A stretch of 64,000 nucleotides of DNA from Prochlorococcus marinus str. MIT 9211 (GCF_000018585.1 NC_009976.1:62001-126000); one strand, 5' to 3'. Counted from the first letter of the stretch, positions 16,125-26,717 are shown. Notes: generated from the sequence alone by a model not told the origin. Translations and numbers: made by a program.

Positions 16125-18113
16125 TTAGGATTGAGATAATTCATAGGTGGCTGCAGGAATCAATCGCCAACTTCCATCTCCAATAATCTCAAGAACAGAG
16201 TCGTGATAGTCAATAAGTGTTGGTCTGTGACCAACACTTATACAAGATAAATCTCTTTTCTTAAGTAATTGATACAGATGCTTTTCTGTTTTTACATCTA
16301 ATGCACTTGTTGCTTCATCTAAAACAACAAATTTTGGTGAGTTAAGCAATAGCCTTCCAAAAGCAAGTCTTTGCTGTTCTCCTAATGAGAGAAGCCTTGG
16401 CCAATCTTGTTTAACATCAAGGTCAGGATATCTTTCCAGCAATGAAGGCAGTTTTACTTCTTCAAGAACTGCTCTGAGATGATCATCGCTAAACCGATTC
16501 TTATCTAATGGATAGCAAAGTTGCTCTCTGAGTGAACCGAGAGTCATATATGGCTTTTGAGGAATAAATAGTAATTCACCTCTCTTGGGGGAACTGACTC
16601 GACCTTTTTGTGATGACCATAAACCACTTATTACTCGTAATAAAGATGTTTTTCCACAGCCTGAAGGCCCTGTTACTAGAAGATTTTGCTTTGCTTCAAT
16701 AGTAAGGTCTAAGTTTTTAATTAATATATTATCTTTGAAGGGAGTTTTGACATTCACTTTGTTCAGTACAATTGATTCACTATCTTTTACTTCTGCTACA
16801 AAATCTTTATACTGCTCATTATCTATTTCGCTCATATTTGTTTGAAAACCTTCCAAACGACCAATAGATGCTGAGAACCTTGCTAAAGTATCAATTTTAT
16901 AAATTATAAAAAATAGAGATCCTTCAAGAAGTTGATAATTCACTCGTGCTTGAGTGAATTGCCCAAAATCCATTTGTCCGGTCAAAATAGGCACAGCTAA
17001 AATAATATAAGGTATGAAAACACTTCCATATATTCCTGATCGTTGAAGTACTCTTATCATTGCGGACCATATAATCAGCAGATTAAAATTCTTAACTACT
17101 GTTCCTAATCTCCTTTGAACTTCTTTCGATTCTTGCTCTTCTCCAGAATAAAATGCTATTGATTCTGAATTATTACGTATATGAACTAATCCATAACGGA
17201 AATCTGCCTCGTATCTAAGTTGATCATAGTTTAGTCTAAACAATTTTTTACTAGCAAAAACCAATAAAAAGGTAATTACTCCAGCATATATAATTAAAGC
17301 TATTGTTAACTCCTTACTAATACTTAATAGTATCAATATATTTAATGAGAATGTTAATATTGAGTCGAATATATTTAATGATAAATCTAGAGCTTGATTG
17401 GTAAAATCTTTGGTATCCTCAGTGATCCTTTGATCAGGATTATCAACATCAGTATCCTGCTCTTCGTTTGGATTGAGAATGTAATAGGTTTGATCTTTTA
17501 AATAGTCATTAATTAAGCTTTTAGATAGCCATTCTCTCCAAAGTAGCTGTAGCTTCTCAGTAAGATAAAATTGTAAACTTCTTATAGGTAATGCAGTGAT
17601 AAAACATATTCCAAGTATCCAAAGATTACGATAACTTGCGCTCTTGTCCTTTGCAATCAAAGCGTTAGTTATATCTCGAACAAGAAAAGTTATCCCAGCA
17701 TTAATACCATTTACTGAAAGCAGCATTAATATAATGCAGCCAAGAATCAACCATGGAACCCATCTTTTTTGGCGGAATTGTGCCCTAAAGGTAATAAAAC
17801 AGGCAACCCCTAAACAGAATAGTCCTGTGATTGAAAAGCCTAACTTGCCATCCCAAATCTTTTGCAATGAATCTTGAACTCCACCCAAGTATTGATTAGT
17901 TAAGTCTTGAGATGAGCTTGAAAGAAGGCTCATCAAACCCGTCAGTAGAAATAAAACTGTTCCTGCAACGCAAAAGAGCATTGCGAGAAGCATCAGTATG
18001 AACAACCATCCGTTTGATTCTGTATATGGAAGAAAATATGGCTGAGTGAGTTTTCTTAGCTTTCTGAGCTGGCTAAAAAGGTCTTTTTGAATATTTGAGA
18101 TTGTGGGTGCCAT
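16125..18113 (-). CDS. ABC transporter, SbmA/BacA-type membrane domain fused to ATPase (ABCD-like)
   Basis: The 662-aa protein has an N-terminal membrane domain with about six spans (residues 35-420), including the family block LQFYLTEKLQLLWREWLSKS near residue 190, then an ATPase domain with Walker A GPSGCGKTSLLR near 485, signature LSLGEQQRLAFGRLL near 585 and Walker B FVVLDEATSALD. This fusion is that of YddA/Rv1819c and peroxisomal ABCD proteins; relatives import peptides, vitamin B12 or acyl-CoA. The signature LSLGEQQR instead of LSGGQ is usual for this group. ATG at 18113. The substrate is unknown. Confidence 0.87.
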   Translation of the reverse strand: MAPTISNIQKDLFSQLRKLRKLTQPYFLPYTESNGWLFILMLLAMLFCVAGTVLFLLTGLMSLLSSSSQDLTNQYLGGVQDSLQKIWDGKLGFSITGLFCLGVACFITFRAQFRQKRWVPWLILGCIILMLLSVNGINAGITFLVRDITNALIAKDKSASYRNLWILGICFITALPIRSLQFYLTEKLQLLWREWLSKSLINDYLKDQTYYILNPNEEQDTDVDNPDQRITEDTKDFTNQALDLSLNIFDSILTFSLNILILLSISKELTIALIIYAGVITFLLVFASKKLFRLNYDQLRYEADFRYGLVHIRNNSESIAFYSGEEQESKEVQRRLGTVVKNFNLLIIWSAMIRVLQRSGIYGSVFIPYIILAVPILTGQMDFGQFTQARVNYQLLEGSLFFIIYKIDTLARFSASIGRLEGFQTNMSEIDNEQYKDFVAEVKDSESIVLNKVNVKTPFKDNILIKNLDLTIEAKQNLLVTGPSGCGKTSLLRVISGLWSSQKGRVSSPKRGELLFIPQKPYMTLGSLREQLCYPLDKNRFSDDHLRAVLEEVKLPSLLERYPDLDVKQDWPRLLSLGEQQRLAFGRLLLNSPKFVVLDEATSALDVKTEKHLYQLLKKRDLSCISVGHRPTLIDYHDSVLEIIGDGSWRLIPAATYELSQS

Positions 18114-18379
18114 GGAATATTTTTGGATTTATTTAAGTCAAATTGCTTGGGAATTCTTACTCGTGATAGGAATCAAGAAATTTAATGGAGGATTATCTAG
18201 TAATTATATGATTTCTTGGTTAATCAATTTTTCCCACTTGTTTGGGATTTAGATTTCCTCAATTCACTTTTTGAGATCCACCTTAGTTTTTTGGCGCAGC
18301 CTTCATCAGACAAGAATGATCTAACAAGGAAATTCTTAGGCTTTTAGAAATAACTAGAAACTTATTTGGTAAAACTACT
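18114..18379. other. Intergenic gap, no gene seen
   Basis: This AT-rich gap lies between the start of the ABC transporter and the stop of hinT. I see no open frame with a recognisable product, no tRNA and no strong hairpin; it probably holds the ABC-hli promoter. Confidence 0.5.
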
Positions 18380-18721
18380 TTAGCCTGGAGGCCAGGTTAA
18401 AGTACGACCTCCAATAACATGTATATGCAAATGAAAGACAGTCTGACCCGCTTCAGCCCCCGTATTTATAACGGTTCTCCAATTACTTAACCCTTCTTTG
18501 ATAGCAACTTTTTTTGCAACCAAAAGTAAATGGCCTAGTAGGTTTGAGTCTTCCTTTTGCGCTTCCATAAGACTGGGTAATGATTTTCTTGGAATTACCA
18601 GAATATGAACTGGAGCAGCTGGTTGAATATCACGGAAAGCTAGACAGAGTGAATCGCTATAAACTTCATCGCAGGGGATTTCTCCCCGAAGAATGCGATG
18701 AAAAATTGTTTCTTCGGTCAT
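18380..18721 (-). CDS. hinT: HIT-family nucleotide hydrolase (HinT-like)
   Basis: The 113-aa protein starts ETIFHRILRGEIPCDEVY and carries the histidine triad HLHIHVIGG near residue 96, with the catalytic middle His. HinT-type enzymes cleave AMP from lysine or nucleoside phosphoramidates and act as cytoplasmic dimers. The length matches bacterial HinT. It is the last gene of a same-strand run def, rpsU, 46-aa gene, hinT. Confidence 0.92.
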   Translation of the reverse strand: MTEETIFHRILRGEIPCDEVYSDSLCLAFRDIQPAAPVHILVIPRKSLPSLMEAQKEDSNLLGHLLLVAKKVAIKEGLSNWRTVINTGAEAGQTVFHLHIHVIGGRTLTWPPG

Positions 18722-18753
18722 TACATCTATTAGAACAGACTGACTTTTTCAGA

Positions 18754-18894
18754 TTAATGAGCTTTTAAAGGCTTTTCTGAATAAGGTTGGGGTCCTATTG
18801 AAGGTGGTAAATTATTTTTGGCACTGGGACTGCCTAAGGTAAATTCGAGTGCTTCGGCTAACCAATACCTTAGATTTTGTAGGGATTTAGACAT
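18754..18894 (-). CDS. 46-aa conserved-looking small protein, unrecognised
   Basis: ATG to TAA gives 46 codons beginning MSKSLQNLRYWLAEALEFTL, followed by a Pro-rich end (PPSIGPQPYSEKP). The YWLAEALEF part would form a short amphipathic helix; there is no membrane span. It sits between rpsU and hinT, ending 32 bp before the hinT start, which supports translation as part of that run. I recall similar short cyanobacterial proteins with a YWLAxAIEF-type start but no known role. Confidence 0.6.
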   Translation of the reverse strand: MSKSLQNLRYWLAEALEFTLGSPSAKNNLPPSIGPQPYSEKPLKAH

Positions 18895-19035
18895 GAGCTA
18901 GTAATCCAACTACTTTCAGTTTGTATATACCTAAGAAATCTTCAAAGAGTAATTTCACTCTATTTTTAAAAATTTAAATTATTTGTTAATACTTTTCGCT
19001 AGTAGCAAACTTCCCAAGAGACATCAAAGTAACTC

Positions 19036-19206
19036 TTATCGACTTCTTTTCCTTTGGATTTGCTTACGCTTGTATTTTTCAAAAGGAGTCTCATGATGTC
19101 GGAGCCGCTTGATTTCTAGAAAAATACCTGCTTTAGAGACTTGACGCTTGAAGCGTCTAATAGCAGATTCAATCCCTTCATTTTCACCAACTGTGATTTG
19201 CGACAT
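19036..19206 (-). CDS. rpsU: 30S ribosomal protein S21
   Basis: This 56-codon gene encodes [20 protein letters not shown] followed by [20 protein letters not shown] and a basic end [13 protein letters not shown]. The V-x-x-N-E-x-I-x-x-A-x-R-R-F-K-R pattern and the basic C-terminus are diagnostic of S21, a small late-binding 30S protein that helps mRNA binding during initiation. Length is as expected. It lies 80 bp downstream of def on the same strand. Confidence 0.95.
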   Translation of the reverse strand: MSQITVGENEGIESAIRRFKRQVSKAGIFLEIKRLRHHETPFEKYKRKQIQRKRSR

Positions 19207-19286
19207 TAGAATAAAACTAAGAATTTAATACTAACAAAAATGAATACATAAGAATATGTAGTTGTTTATTTGCCTACAAATGTTTT

Positions 19287-19892
19287 TTAGATAATTGAAA
19301 TTACATCTTCACTATTAAAGCCATGTTCTTGCAATTCCTTGCTTAGATCATTTTCATTAGTAACTCTATCAACAAAAAGGACTCCATTGAGGTGGTCCAT
19401 TTCATGTTGGATACATCTAGACAATAGACCATCCGCATTCATTTTCTTAGGTCTTCCCATTTCATCACGGAAATTTAATTTAATAGATGATGGTCTAATT
19501 ACATTTAGATATACTCCAGGGATACTAAGGCAACCTTCTTCATAAGTTTCTATTGCTGCACTAAAGTCAGTAATTTGAGGATTAATAAGAACAATTGGAG
19601 GAGTAGTAGAGTTTTCAATATCTAAATCTATGACTAGAAGTTGTTTATGAATTCCTACTTGGGGCGCTGCTAAACCTATACCTTTAGCTGAATACATGCT
19701 ATGGAGCATTTTTTTTATTAATGTTCTTATAGAGTTATCCACTTTGCTGACTCGTTGCGCAGTTTGTCTCAGTTCTAAGTTGCCTAGTGTATGTATCTTC
19801 AGAGAAGGTTTTTCAGTAGGCTCTTTTGAAACAGCAATACTATTGCTGCCTTTTTCGGCATTCTTTGCGAGTTGAGCAAAACTTCTAGCCAA
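19287..19892 (-). CDS. def: Peptide deformylase
   Basis: The 201-aa protein has all three deformylase motifs: GIGLAAPQVG at 71-80, EGCLSIPG with metal-binding Cys121, and QHEMDHLNG with metal-binding His163 and His167 and catalytic Glu164. It removes the formyl group from the N-terminus of new proteins using iron or zinc. The first 30 residues are an extension beyond the usual start (LKIHTLGNLELRQTA); the start used is TTG at 19892. It leads a same-strand run with rpsU. Confidence 0.95.
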   Translation of the reverse strand: MARSFAQLAKNAEKGSNSIAVSKEPTEKPSLKIHTLGNLELRQTAQRVSKVDNSIRTLIKKMLHSMYSAKGIGLAAPQVGIHKQLLVIDLDIENSTTPPIVLINPQITDFSAAIETYEEGCLSIPGVYLNVIRPSSIKLNFRDEMGRPKKMNADGLLSRCIQHEMDHLNGVLFVDRVTNENDLSKELQEHGFNSEDVISII

Positions 19893-19969
19893 GGAGAATT
19901 TTGTTTAATACTTATGACTTTACTCATTTTTAAGAACGATTATCAATTTTTTCAAGCAAATTAAAAAGT

Positions 19970-21907
19970 ATGGTTTCACCAAAGAATCAAGTCAGTTCAA
20001 AATTCTTAGATGCAGAGGTTGTTTTGGGTGAATTCCCCAAAATCAAATCCCCTAGAATTCTTGGTGATTGGGTCTTCTGGCTAGAACAGCGTCCTTATGA
20101 GAATGGGAGAACCACACTCCTCACTCGTCCTTGGGGGAGGTTTGATTGCCTTCCACAAGAGTTAACACCTTTTCCAGTAAATCTTAGAACTCGTTTGCAT
20201 GGTTATGGAGGTTCGCCACTTGCCTTGGTTAAGCAAGCTGATTGCTTTGTAATGACATGGATTGATGACCAGCAAGGGGGTTTATGGCATCAAAAATGGA
20301 TTATTGCTGATCAAACAAAACCAACAATTTTAAAATCTCTGTCTAGCCCAATTTGTTTATCTTTGAAGGACAAGTATTGTCTTGCTGATGGTTTGATTGA
20401 CTTACAATTTAATAGATGGATTGGTGTGATGGAGGAAGATAATAAAGATTATTTGGTTTCATTTGCGCTCGATAAAGAATTAAAAGCACCAATGATTCTT
20501 CATCAAGCAATTGATTTTCTTGGGTATCCAACATTAAGTATAAAGTCTGATCAATTGGCATGGGTTGAGTGGCAAAAGCCATACATGCCATGGGATCAAA
20601 GCCAAATCTTTCACTCTTTTATTAATGACATAGGTAAACTTAGCTCAGTTTCGATGTTGTCTGGATCAGATAAATCTTCCCAAAAAAGTTCTGCTTTTCA
20701 GCCTCAATGGTTGCCTAATGGTCAATTAATTGTAGCTGAAGATAGTAGTGGATGGTGGAATCTTAAGATTGCAGGGCCAGATTTTTCTTCTAATTTAACT
20801 AATCAATTTAGTAATCTTTGGCATATAAAAGCTGAAGCTGCCTGTCCCCAGTGGATTCATGGGATGTCTACCATTGCTTCTTCTGGGAAAAAAGAAATTG
20901 TTGCTCTTAGTTGTCAAGAAGGTAGTTGGTCCATGAGTGTTGTAAACAAGAGTGGTTCAGTCACAAAGTTGCAACTACCTTTTGAACATTTTGAAGATGT
21001 ATCTTCTGAGGAAGGAAAGGCAGTTGCAATAGCAGCTAATTCTTTCCTAGATTCTGGTCTGCTTGAAGTGAATTTAAAAAATGGTAGTTGGATTCATAAT
21101 TCCTTTAGAGAGTCAATAGTTAAACCACAAGAAATCAGTATTGCTGAATCATTTTGGTTTAAGGGTTTTGGAGGTGAGATGAGTCATGCTTGGTATTACC
21201 CCCCGATTCAGGGTCGATTGAACTATTCACCTCTTTTAGTGAAAGCTCATAGTGGTCCTACTTCTATGGCAAAAAGAGGTTTGAATTTAGAAATTCAGTT
21301 CTGGACTTCTCGAGGATGGGGTGTTTTAGATGTTAATTACGCAGGATCAACAGGCTTTGGTCGAGCTTATAGAGATCGCTTAAAACATTCTTGGGGAGAG
21401 GCAGATGTTTTTGATTGCTCTCAAGCTGCCATGGAATTAATTAATAATGGGAAAGCCGATAAAAATTTAGTTGCTATTGAAGGATCTAGCGCAGGAGGTT
21501 TCACGAGTTTATGTTGCCTATGCTTTAGAAATATTTTTAGGGTCGCTTCTTGTAAATACCCAGTAATTGATCTTCTTGATATGGCAAACTCAACCCATCG
21601 CTTTGAAGAGTATTACTTAGATTTCCTGATAGGTAAATTTAACAATAACAAGCATTTGTATATGAGCAGATCTCCTATCAATAATTTAGATAAGATTACT
21701 TGCCCTGTAATCTTATTTCAAGGATTAAAAGATAAGGTTGTTTCTCCTGAGAAAACTAAAGATTTGTTTACAGCTTTGAAAAATAAGAAAATACCTACTG
21801 AATTACATGTTTTTGATAATGAAGGTCATGGCTTTAATCATCGGTCTACAAAAATTAAAGTTTTGCGAGAAACAGAATCATTTTTTAGAGAGCATTTAGG
21901 TATCTAA
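19970..21907 (+). CDS. S9-family serine peptidase (prolyl oligopeptidase / acylaminoacyl-peptidase type)
   Basis: The 645-aa protein has an N-terminal propeller-like region (about residues 20-400) and a C-terminal alpha/beta-hydrolase domain. The nucleophile motif IEGSSAGGF puts the Ser near residue 507; the Asp lies in FQGLKDKVVSPEKT and the His in DNEGHGFNH near the end. Such enzymes clip short peptides from their N-termini in the cytoplasm. There is no signal peptide. ATG at 19970. It overlaps the end of the convergent sufS by 4 bp. Confidence 0.9.
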   Translation: MVSPKNQVSSKFLDAEVVLGEFPKIKSPRILGDWVFWLEQRPYENGRTTLLTRPWGRFDCLPQELTPFPVNLRTRLHGYGGSPLALVKQADCFVMTWIDDQQGGLWHQKWIIADQTKPTILKSLSSPICLSLKDKYCLADGLIDLQFNRWIGVMEEDNKDYLVSFALDKELKAPMILHQAIDFLGYPTLSIKSDQLAWVEWQKPYMPWDQSQIFHSFINDIGKLSSVSMLSGSDKSSQKSSAFQPQWLPNGQLIVAEDSSGWWNLKIAGPDFSSNLTNQFSNLWHIKAEAACPQWIHGMSTIASSGKKEIVALSCQEGSWSMSVVNKSGSVTKLQLPFEHFEDVSSEEGKAVAIAANSFLDSGLLEVNLKNGSWIHNSFRESIVKPQEISIAESFWFKGFGGEMSHAWYYPPIQGRLNYSPLLVKAHSGPTSMAKRGLNLEIQFWTSRGWGVLDVNYAGSTGFGRAYRDRLKHSWGEADVFDCSQAAMELINNGKADKNLVAIEGSSAGGFTSLCCLCFRNIFRVASCKYPVIDLLDMANSTHRFEEYYLDFLIGKFNNNKHLYMSRSPINNLDKITCPVILFQGLKDKVVSPEKTKDLFTALKNKKIPTELHVFDNEGHGFNHRSTKIKVLRETESFFREHLGI

Positions 21908-23163
21908 GAATTTTCTTGTAGGAAATTTATGCTGGATATTAGTTGAGAAACAAAAGTATCTATTTCATCTATTGTTGATGTAAAACTAAGACTTGCTCTA
22001 GCTGATGAACTAATTCCATAGTGTTTGTGCAGTGGTTGGCAACAATGATGTCCACTTCGAATGCATATATTGCTTGTATCTAGAAGGGATGCAATATCAT
22101 TTGAATGCAATTTATTTATTGTAAAGGTTGCGAGGGGAGCTCGATTACTTTGTATTTTTGGATTTGGACCAATAATATTAATACCTTCAATAGTTTCTAA
22201 TTGCTGGAAAAGATATTTAGTAAGTTTTTTTTCATAAGCATGTATATTATTTAGGCCTATGGACTCGAGATAAGTTAAGGCGGCTCCCATTCCAATTGCC
22301 TCTCCTATAGCTGGAGTACCTGCTTCAAATTTGTGAGGCAAATCTGCCCAGCTACTTTTATTTAAAGACACTTCTTGTATCATTTCCCCTCCTCCTAAAA
22401 AAGGAGGCATTTTTTCCAATAGATTTTCTTTTGCCCATAAAAAACCACATCCTGTTGGTCCACATAATTTATGAGAAGAGCCTGCTAGAAAATCAATATT
22501 TAATTTTTTAACATCGATAGGTTGATGAGCAAGACTTTGACAAGCATCGACAAGAATTAAAGCATCAGCACTATGTGCCTTCTGAGTAATTTCAGCAATA
22601 GGATTACAACATCCCAATGTATTACTAATATGTTGTAAACTCAATATCCTTGTTTTTTCATTTAATTTACTATAGGCATCTTCAAGATCTAATTGTCCAC
22701 TTGAAGTGATTCCTATATATCTTAAATTGCATTTTTTTCTTTCAGCTAGTAATTGCCAAGGTACGATATTACTATGATGCTCCATTAAGCTAATTAAGAT
22801 TTCATCGCCCTCTTTTAGCTCTGAATCACCCCAGGAATGAGCGACTAAGTTTATAGCTTCAGTGGCATTTCTTGTAAAAACAATTTCTCTTTCAGAAGAT
22901 GCATTAATAAATTTGGATGTTATTGTACGTGCTTTTTCAAAAGCCTCTGTTGCTTTTGCACTTAATTGATGGGCACCCCGGTGAACATTTGCATTTTCAT
23001 ATTTATAATAATGGCTGATAGCTTCAATAACTTTCTTTGGCTTTTGACTTGTAGCGGCATGGTCTAAATAAACCAAAGGGTTATTTTTGAGATCTTCACT
23101 AGAGAAAAGAGGAAAGTCCTTTCTTGTTAATTTAGCTAGATTTTTTTCATTAATAGTCATCAT
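21904..23163 (-). CDS. sufS: Cysteine desulfurase SufS
   Basis: This 419-aa class V aminotransferase-fold enzyme has the PLP lysine in AGSSHKLCGPTGCGF, the block YLDHAATSQKP near the start, and the active-site Cys in IRSGHHCCQP near residue 370, as in group II (SufS) desulfurases. It takes sulphur from cysteine as a persulphide for Fe-S cluster assembly on SufBCD. ATG at 23163. It is the last gene of sufB-sufC-sufD-sufS, 1 bp after the sufD stop. No sufE is present in the window. Confidence 0.96.
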   Translation of the reverse strand: MMTINEKNLAKLTRKDFPLFSSEDLKNNPLVYLDHAATSQKPKKVIEAISHYYKYENANVHRGAHQLSAKATEAFEKARTITSKFINASSEREIVFTRNATEAINLVAHSWGDSELKEGDEILISLMEHHSNIVPWQLLAERKKCNLRYIGITSSGQLDLEDAYSKLNEKTRILSLQHISNTLGCCNPIAEITQKAHSADALILVDACQSLAHQPIDVKKLNIDFLAGSSHKLCGPTGCGFLWAKENLLEKMPPFLGGGEMIQEVSLNKSSWADLPHKFEAGTPAIGEAIGMGAALTYLESIGLNNIHAYEKKLTKYLFQQLETIEGINIIGPNPKIQSNRAPLATFTINKLHSNDIASLLDTSNICIRSGHHCCQPLHKHYGISSSARASLSFTSTIDEIDTFVSQLISSINFLQENS

Positions 23164-23164
23164 A

Positions 23165-24391
23165 TTACTCGCTTAGGAATTCATTAAGAAAAGACCATCT
23201 CATAACTTCTAAGGGAATATTTCTAATAATTTCTTTCGCATATCCATTGACTATTAATGCTGCTGCATTTTCTGCTGATAAACCACGACTTTGTAAATAG
23301 AAAAGCTCATCTTCTTGAAGGTTACTAATGGTTGCACCATGTGTGCAAGAAACATCGTCTGCAATAATTTTCAATTCAGGTTTTGTATCTATTTGGGCTC
23401 TGTTTGAAAGAAGAAGATTTTTGCTTAGTTGTGAAGCATTAGTCTTTTGCGCAAGTTTTGGAACTTCTATTAATCCATTGAAGATTGAATGTGATTTATC
23501 TAAGGCAATTGCTTTTTGTAATTGCCTTAGAGTTCCTCCTGGACCATCAAACTTGACTGCAGAATGTGTAGATAATTGCTGACTATCTTTCGCCACCTGA
23601 AGGCCTTGAAGATCAGTTAATGCACTACCTTCAAGTTGAATTATGGTTGGCTTTAAATGGCTTAAATCCCAGCCTTCTTGAAAACTATTAAAAAAATAAT
23701 TGCTATCTGATTTCTGGAAAATAGATATTCCTGCAAATAAACTAGAATCTTCTCTACCCATTGCTATCAAACCATGATGCACTTTTGAATTATTATCTAG
23801 ATGTATTTCACATACATGACTATGCGCTGATTTATTTGCACCTAAGATGATTTCTAATAGATTCAAATTAGCACCTTTTTCTACTATTATTAGTACTCTA
23901 CTAAAGCTTAATTGGTTTATATTTTTAGGTATGACTAACTCTAGTCCAGTAGAATTTGATTCTGATATTCTTAAAGCTATTAATTGATTATTAGATGAAT
24001 GATTTAGTGATAATATCCAATCATGACTAGGGTCAATATGTTCATCTGCTTTTTTCAAATACCTTTGCAATTCATCTCCCATCATTAGCGACATCCCCTT
24101 TGGTAAAGATGCTTCATCAAGTTTACTTATATTTGAATTTATAATAATTCTAAAAGAATTCTTGGCTAATTGAGGGATTGTTTGATCTATATCTTTGGGT
24201 TCTATTCTCTTTGACATTGGTAGAGAAAGTATATTATTTATTTTTTTTGTATCTATTAACTTCCATTCTTCTAATTTATTATTTGGGATTCCTATTTCCC
24301 CTAAGTACTTACGGCCACTTTCTTGAATTCTTCTTAAGTCTCCAGAGGCTGCAGGAAGAGATTGTATCCAATTTTTTAAAAGTTCACTCAT
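23165..24391 (-). CDS. sufD: Fe-S assembly scaffold subunit SufD
   Basis: The 408-aa protein ends with the SufB/SufD core: CEIHLDNNSKVHHGLI, then [28 protein letters not shown] near residue 350, of which SCTHGA and FYLQSRGL are diagnostic. It forms the SufB-SufC2-SufD scaffold on which clusters are built. It is weakly conserved in its N-terminal third, as usual for SufD. ATG at 24391, 8 bp after sufC. Confidence 0.95.
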   Translation of the reverse strand: MSELLKNWIQSLPAASGDLRRIQESGRKYLGEIGIPNNKLEEWKLIDTKKINNILSLPMSKRIEPKDIDQTIPQLAKNSFRIIINSNISKLDEASLPKGMSLMMGDELQRYLKKADEHIDPSHDWILSLNHSSNNQLIALRISESNSTGLELVIPKNINQLSFSRVLIIVEKGANLNLLEIILGANKSAHSHVCEIHLDNNSKVHHGLIAMGREDSSLFAGISIFQKSDSNYFFNSFQEGWDLSHLKPTIIQLEGSALTDLQGLQVAKDSQQLSTHSAVKFDGPGGTLRQLQKAIALDKSHSIFNGLIEVPKLAQKTNASQLSKNLLLSNRAQIDTKPELKIIADDVSCTHGATISNLQEDELFYLQSRGLSAENAAALIVNGYAKEIIRNIPLEVMRWSFLNEFLSE

Positions 24392-24399
24392 TATTTAGT

Positions 24400-25173
24400 T
24401 CAAATGTCTTTCTTTTTTAGTAGATCATATCCACCCTTTTCTAATTCAATAGCAAGATTCTTATTGCCTGTCTTTACAATCTTACCTGCATCCATTATGT
24501 GAACAAAAGTTGGTTCTATCTCATTTAATAGCCTTTGATAATGAGTGATCAAGATTGTAGCGGTATCTTTTTTTGAAAGAGCATTAATTGCTTGAGAAAC
24601 TATTCTAAGTGAATCTATATCTAATCCTGAATCCGTTTCATCTAAGATAGAAATTAATGGTTCTAGTAGAGACATTTGCAATATTTCATTTCTCTTTTTC
24701 TCTCCTCCTGAAAAACCTTCATTCACATTACGCTCCAAAAAACTGTCCTTCATTTGTATAAGATTTATACTTTCTTTAACAATCTCGTCAAAATCAAAAG
24801 AATCTAGTTCTTCTTTACCAAGATATTTTCTTCTTGAGTTGGTTGCAGCTCTGAGGAATTCGCTATTACTCACTCCAGGAATCTCGACTGGATATTGGAA
24901 GCCTAGGAATATACCCATCGAAGCAATTTCCTCAGGGTCTAATTTCTCTAGGCTCTGACCTTTGAAAATTATTTCTCCTGAAGTAATTGAATAAAGAGGG
25001 TGCCCAGCAATTACTTTTGAAAGTGTGCTTTTCCCGCTACCATTACGCCCCATTATTGCATGGATTTCACCGGCATTAACTTTAAGATTTACTCCATTCA
25101 ATATCTTTTGACCTTCGATACCAGCATGCAGGTCATTGATTTCTAGTAGAACTTCTGTCGTTTGGGTGATCAC
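24400..25173 (-). CDS. sufC: Fe-S assembly ATPase SufC
   Basis: The 257-aa ATPase has Walker [18 protein letters not shown] near residue 41, the SufC block [14 protein letters not shown], signature [15 protein letters not shown] and the Walker [28 protein letters not shown] with an ABC fold is typical of SufC rather than of a transporter ATPase. It drives shape change of the SufBD dimer in the cytoplasm. ATG at 25173. A 71-bp gap separates it from sufB. Confidence 0.97.
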   Translation of the reverse strand: MITQTTEVLLEINDLHAGIEGQKILNGVNLKVNAGEIHAIMGRNGSGKSTLSKVIAGHPLYSITSGEIIFKGQSLEKLDPEEIASMGIFLGFQYPVEIPGVSNSEFLRAATNSRRKYLGKEELDSFDFDEIVKESINLIQMKDSFLERNVNEGFSGGEKKRNEILQMSLLEPLISILDETDSGLDIDSLRIVSQAINALSKKDTATILITHYQRLLNEIEPTFVHIMDAGKIVKTGNKNLAIELEKGGYDLLKKKDI

Positions 25174-25244
25174 TTGGTAATGAATGAGAGGCTAGTATTT
25201 TGTAGTGCCTTAGTTGGCTTGTTAGTTTGCTGAAGCTACTAGTT

Positions 25245-26693
25245 TTAGCCTACAGACCCTTCTAGTTTTAATGCAAGAAGATTGTTGGCTTCTGAAGCAA
25301 ATTCCATTGGTAATTTATTAAACACGTCACGACAAAATCCATTTACCATCATCGATACTGCTTCTTCATTACTAATTCCGCGACTTTGAAGGTAAAATAA
25401 TTGGTCTTCGGATATTTTTGATGTACTTGCTTCATGTTCAATATTTGATTTTGATTGCTTAGATTGTATATATGGATATGTATTAGCTTCTGCTTCATCA
25501 CCAATTAATAATGAGTCACATTGACTAAAATTTTTTGCTCCTGCTGCTCTAGTACCTATTTCGACTAAGCCTCTATAACTATTTTTTGATTTACCTACAC
25601 TTATACCTTTACTAATAATTTTAGAACGTGTTTTAGGTCCAATATGAATCATTTTTGTTCCAGTATCAGCTATTTGCTTGTTATTAGTTAAGGCAACGGA
25701 ATAGAATTCTCCTGTCGAATTTGCTCCTAGCAACACACAGCTAGGATATTTCCATGTGATGGCAGATCCAGTCTCGACTTGAGACCAACTAATTTTGCTA
25801 TTTTTACCTCGACATTGACCTCTTTTGGTTACAAAATTATAAATACCTCCAACGCCATTTTTATCTCCTGAATACCAGTTCTGAACTGTTGAATATTTAA
25901 TAGATGCATCATCCAGGGCTATAAGTTCCACTACAGCAGCATGAAGCGTGTTTGTATCGAACATAGGAGCCGTACAACCCTCCAGGTAACTCACAGAAGA
26001 ACCAGACTCAGCTACAATTAATGTTCTTTCAAATTGACCAGAATCACCTGAATTGATTCTAAAATAAGAAGACAATTCCATAGGGCATGTAATTCCTTTA
26101 GGGATAAATACAAAGGAACCATCACTAAAAACTGCCGAATTTAAAGCAGCAAAGAAATTATCATTTTTAGGCACAACTGTTCCTAGGTATCGTTCAATTA
26201 ATTCTGGGTACTCTTGAACAGCTTCACTGATTGAGCAAAAAATTACACCATCTTCTGCCAGTTTTTCTTTAAATGTAGTTGCAATTGAAACACTGTCGAA
26301 AACTGCATCTACAGCAACATTAGATAATCTTTTTTGTTCACTTAATGGAATTCCTAACTTTTCGAAAGTTTCTAATATTTCTGGGTCCACTTCATCTAAA
26401 CTTTTCTTTTTCTCTATATCTTTAGGAGCTGCGTAATATCTAATATTTTGGTAATCTATTTTTGGATATCCTAGGTTTGCCCATTCTGGCTCCTTCATCG
26501 TAAGCCATTTCCTATATGCATCTAGACGAAACTTCAGAAGAAAATCCGGCTCATTCTTTTTCATTGATATTAATCTAATTACATCTTCATTTAGACCCTT
26601 CGCGATTTTTTCAGTTTCTATATTTGTTAGGAAACCGTACTTATATGAATTTGATGTAGCGATGACCTCTGCAATGGAATTGGTATTACTCAT
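25245..26693 (-). CDS. sufB: Fe-S assembly scaffold subunit SufB
   Basis: The 482-aa protein shows the SufB blocks [58 protein letters not shown] and, near the C-terminus, [20 protein letters not shown]. SufB carries the Cys and Glu residues that hold the nascent [4Fe-4S] cluster. ATG at 26693, first gene of sufBCDS; a strong inverted repeat lies 25-48 bp upstream. Length matches cyanobacterial and plastid SufB. Confidence 0.97.
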   Translation of the reverse strand: MSNTNSIAEVIATSNSYKYGFLTNIETEKIAKGLNEDVIRLISMKKNEPDFLLKFRLDAYRKWLTMKEPEWANLGYPKIDYQNIRYYAAPKDIEKKKSLDEVDPEILETFEKLGIPLSEQKRLSNVAVDAVFDSVSIATTFKEKLAEDGVIFCSISEAVQEYPELIERYLGTVVPKNDNFFAALNSAVFSDGSFVFIPKGITCPMELSSYFRINSGDSGQFERTLIVAESGSSVSYLEGCTAPMFDTNTLHAAVVELIALDDASIKYSTVQNWYSGDKNGVGGIYNFVTKRGQCRGKNSKISWSQVETGSAITWKYPSCVLLGANSTGEFYSVALTNNKQIADTGTKMIHIGPKTRSKIISKGISVGKSKNSYRGLVEIGTRAAGAKNFSQCDSLLIGDEAEANTYPYIQSKQSKSNIEHEASTSKISEDQLFYLQSRGISNEEAVSMMVNGFCRDVFNKLPMEFASEANNLLALKLEGSVG

Positions 26694-26717
26694 GGGGTTA
26701 GCATTAATTACTTTCTT

